Made by a program: the position numbers and the translations under genes. A stretch of 64,000 bases of DNA from Apostichopus japonicus (taxonomy: Eukaryota > Echinodermata > Holothuroidea > Aspidochirotida > Stichopodidae): positions 25,943,265 through 26,007,264 of the forward strand of contig NC_092573.1 in NCBI RefSeq assembly GCF_037975245.1, written 5' to 3'. Under the pieces are notes generated by a model, which did no database searches, had not been told where the DNA came from, and was given only the letters and a program-made list of their open reading frames with translations. This document shows, piece after piece, positions 60,884 through 64,000 of the stretch (its first letter is position 1; each line of letters starts with the position of its first letter).

Positions 60884-63658
60884 GGACTAAATGACATAGA
60901 CAAGAATTTACAATGGACAACAACGTTACAGTGGAAACTCTGAATACTAACTAGCAATGATGATATAATTAATAACAACACTCATACAATAGGAATGCAG
61001 GGATCATCAACATTACATGTATAGAGCCATAAAACATAGAATAGCAATACACTATTACTACTACAATTAATACAGTTTGTAGTGTATGGGATAACATTTC
61101 TTTGTGAAGTTTCATATACTACCTCTGTATGCCATTAACACTTTAATGTGACTCTTCTCTGATGCAATGGGTATGGAAGTAAGACAGTCTGTACTTACTG
61201 GCACACAGGACCCCCAACAACATAATTATCATCAATAACATATTCATACAAGATATTGCTTATGGGTTGTTTTTTCCTAAAACCATGACAAGCATATTAT
61301 ACGTGACTGCATGCTTCTAAGATCTGTTTAGTTCGAAAGACTCTTCTTAGCACCTTGTATCAATACTGTGATAATAAACAGGCATAAAAATTAACCCCCA
61401 CAAATTCATATGGCCAATACATATTACTACACATGCTCTAATGAAGATTAAATTATAATAACTGCCCAACTATGGTACAGCAAATGTGCTTATGACAACA
61501 AGAAACCAATTTCTAACTGGTATGTCAGTTCTCATCATTCATTTCACTATTTGTTGCTCTGAGAAAGACAGATGTTGTAAAGTACTCAGGAAGTGTTAAG
61601 TAATCTGTAATTATCTACATTGTGGGCCAAGCAGTCCTTTGTTGGTATATTAAAGCAAACAATTAACTTCTGCTAATCAAATGCAATTCCAAATCACCTG
61701 CATTTCTCTCATGTGTCTTCAGTGCACAATTCAGTAGAAACACAACAAAGTATTTCCTCTCTATAATGCAAGAAGCTGTAATCAGCTGCCAGTCGTCTAC
61801 ATTCTTAACGACGATAAGAACTTTTCCAGACCTTTAGTTCTACATGAGTCCTAGCCACACCTCCTATGAAAGGCTGAACTAACATGAAAACAATAGACCA
61901 AGAACAGTTTGACATAGATTCAGACAGGTTAAGATAAAGTAGTGACCATTCATCTTATTTCGATACACTGAAATCTAGAAACACCACATTAGCTGAAGAC
62001 TAACCCGCAGATTTGACATGTGATGAAACATTTCAAAGCCTTACATGAGACCATTCCGAATCAAGAATTGTCTGTTATGCTACAACTTCTTCTTCTCTTT
62101 GACCTGGCCACAAATAACAGCTATAAATTCATACTGGTCTTCACTTAACTATTATACCATAAGTATTAATATATGTAGCCAACTAACAGAATTCAACATG
62201 TTTTGTGATCAATGAGCTGATCAGCAAGGCGAACCATTCATTGCTAACAATTTGGAAACATTATGCTTCACACCAGAGGTAGCAATTACTTCTCGGTACT
62301 TGAAGCCCTTGGATTTAACATCCCAACAGACCAACCCCCCCCCCCACCTCTGATTTCTTTCTTTCCTTCCTCCCCTCCTCCTCCTAAACCAAGACAGACT
62401 GGCAGTGAGAACACTCTAGAAGCATTTAGGGCCATAGGATCTTGCAATTGAGGTAAATGTAAAACATGCTTCCAAGAAAAGACTAGGATTTGGTAAATGA
62501 TCCTACTGGTAGTCACTTTCTTTGAGGTCCAGTAACATTGGTGACACATTTTATATCATTTTCACACATAATTCCAGTCAAGGTGCCCACAAATTATGAA
62601 AGGCATTCCAGGGAACGGTGGGAAAGATACGTATCGATATTATTTACTTTAAAATGGAATAGCTTTACAAAAATAAAATGACAAAATGTGAACATTTATA
62701 TCTCCATAATAGTGTAAATAGATTTTTTAAAAAACATAGAGAAACAAGAACTCCGTGACATTTGTTAAAAGTAGAAATCTTGATCAAGTTAATTTTAGAT
62801 CGACCACAAAATGGATCACATCAAACTCTCTGTTGTGGTGGAAATAAAACTTGACCTGAAATTAATATTGAACTATTTGGAATAAATTACTGCATCTGCA
62901 GGTTCATCATTGACACAGATCCTGAAGACCTGTAAATACCTCCTCAGTTAAATATTCCTTGAAATGACACAATCTAACTGACATCTCCAGAGTGTGGAAA
63001 CTTGTAATCAGCAATTAAGCTTAAAGGAAACCCGTTGTGTGGCTCACTGATGCTATTATATATAACCATGCCAATAGGTGCATTTGCCTAAACAGGGTTA
63101 AAAGTGCAATGTCCAATAAAACAAATATGTAATGAACTATTTCTTCCAGCACATAAAAAAGCTGCAATTAGTCGGTAGTTGACCTTGCCTGCCAATAACA
63201 ACCTCCACCTGAATTTTATATGCAAATTAGGACAAAACCCATAGGCACGTACATACCCATTGAAAGTAGTGAAGACTTACACGTTAAGTAATGATGTTTG
63301 TTTTGGTATTAACTGAAAGACTTGTCTCAGCATTGTGACATATAAAACACAAACTAATTACTGTCTTAATCATCAACACAATTCACAAACTAATGAAAGT
63401 GTTGTACAAATATTTTGAAGTGTAAGGAGATTATACATTTGCCCAAAGAACTAGCTACTTTCTGTAACAAGACACCAGGTAGGTTTGACAAGTTTTAAGT
63501 ATAACCTTCTATTTATATAACATTCTTTAAGTATGTTAAATGCTCTCAGATTTCTACTTCACTTTCTTTCTTGTTACATCTGGTAAATCATTTCCATTTA
63601 CAATCCAAAAATAATAATAATATCAGGAATAGATTAATACCTAATCAGTTGATCTCAC
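60884..63658 (-). other. Repeat-poor stretch, possible long 3' UTR
   Basis: About 2.8 kb with no tandem array, no SINE and no credible exon, apart from a C11 run at 62335-62345. It lies between the candidate last coding exon at 63.66-63.71 kb and the minus-strand AATAAA at 60.88 kb. The lack of repeats contrasts with nearby introns and is the only internal support for a UTR. Confidence 0.3.
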
Positions 63659-63711
63659 TCACTTTTGTTTCATCAAGGGCTTTGCACTCCTAGGTTCAAT
63701 ATCAAAATGTT
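63659..63711 (-). CDS. Possible last coding exon of a gene continuing beyond the window
   Basis: On the minus strand, an acceptor AAAATATGCAG at 63712-63713 is followed by 53 nt encoding HFDIEPRSAKPLMKQK and TGA, entering in phase 1. The polypyrimidine tract is weak. It is offered because about 2.8 kb of repeat-poor, ORF-poor DNA follows and ends at a minus-strand AATAAA (60878-60883), as expected of a long 3' UTR. No family recognised. Alternatively the stretch is simply intergenic. Confidence 0.3.
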
Positions 63712-64000
63712 CTGCATATTTTGGAAATGTTATTATTAACCAGACACAAAGCTGGCAAAGTAATAGTCTGTGCAGCATTACAGCAGGAAAAACATAAGGT
63801 AACTGGCACAGATCATCAAATGAAGTTTGTGTGGTATTTGGATCTGGTGTTTCACTCATTCCCAGGAGAAATGAAGTACAAGATACAAATATCATCACTA
63901 TTTTCAAATTGTACTGGTAACAGGTTCTTCAGTCATGTTTTATTCTCTTCAGATGTGAAGCACTTATAACTTTAGCAAGTTCTATGCTTTTAACCAGAAG

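Overview
This window is nuclear DNA of an animal. It is AT-rich, its genes are split by many GT-AG introns, and it is full of minisatellites, tRNA-derived SINEs and short inverted-repeat transposons. Gene content (a long C2H2 zinc-finger protein, an ARB2A/FAM172A orthologue and a large coiled-coil protein) and repeat style fit a marine deuterostome invertebrate, most likely an echinoderm. That placement is inference; no species marker is visible. There is no microbial operon, CRISPR array, rRNA or functional tRNA gene.

Layout. 1-9.1 kb has no convincing gene. It holds a tRNA-derived SINE cluster (4.3-5.3 kb), a 48-bp GC-rich minisatellite and copies of a dispersed repeat carrying TGACCTTTGACCTC-like words. 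9.4-17.8 kb (minus) is a C2H2 zinc-finger gene: five short acidic exons, all with 1-1 phase and four with SUMO-type psi-K-x-E motifs, run into one 3.4-kb exon with about 20 fingers and a 36-copy octapeptide repeat. 19.0-19.9 kb is a non-autonomous DNA transposon with a 9-bp target duplication. 20.4-27.05 kb (plus) is ARB2A in nine coding exons, ending in a canonical KDEL. 29.0-55.4 kb (minus) is a 31-exon gene for a coiled-coil protein of about 1,673 residues that I cannot name. ARB2A and this gene converge, and their likely poly(A) signals lie about 135 bp apart. 55.4-60.8 kb is its 5' UTR/upstream region plus intergenic DNA, with an AT-cored hairpin at 56.9 kb. 60.86-63.71 kb may be the long 3' UTR and last small exon of another minus-strand gene that continues past the window.

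The exon models were built by hand from splice consensus and phase. All 31 coiled-coil exons (5,022 nt) and all nine ARB2A exons (1,044 nt) join in phase with no internal stop, which supports them strongly. The first exon of the zinc-finger gene was not found. The three genes show no evident functional partnership. The most unusual content is the repeat-expanded zinc-finger protein, the transposon with iterated terminal motifs, the KDEL-tailed ARB2A without an obvious signal peptide, and the density of tandem repeats in introns and UTRs.
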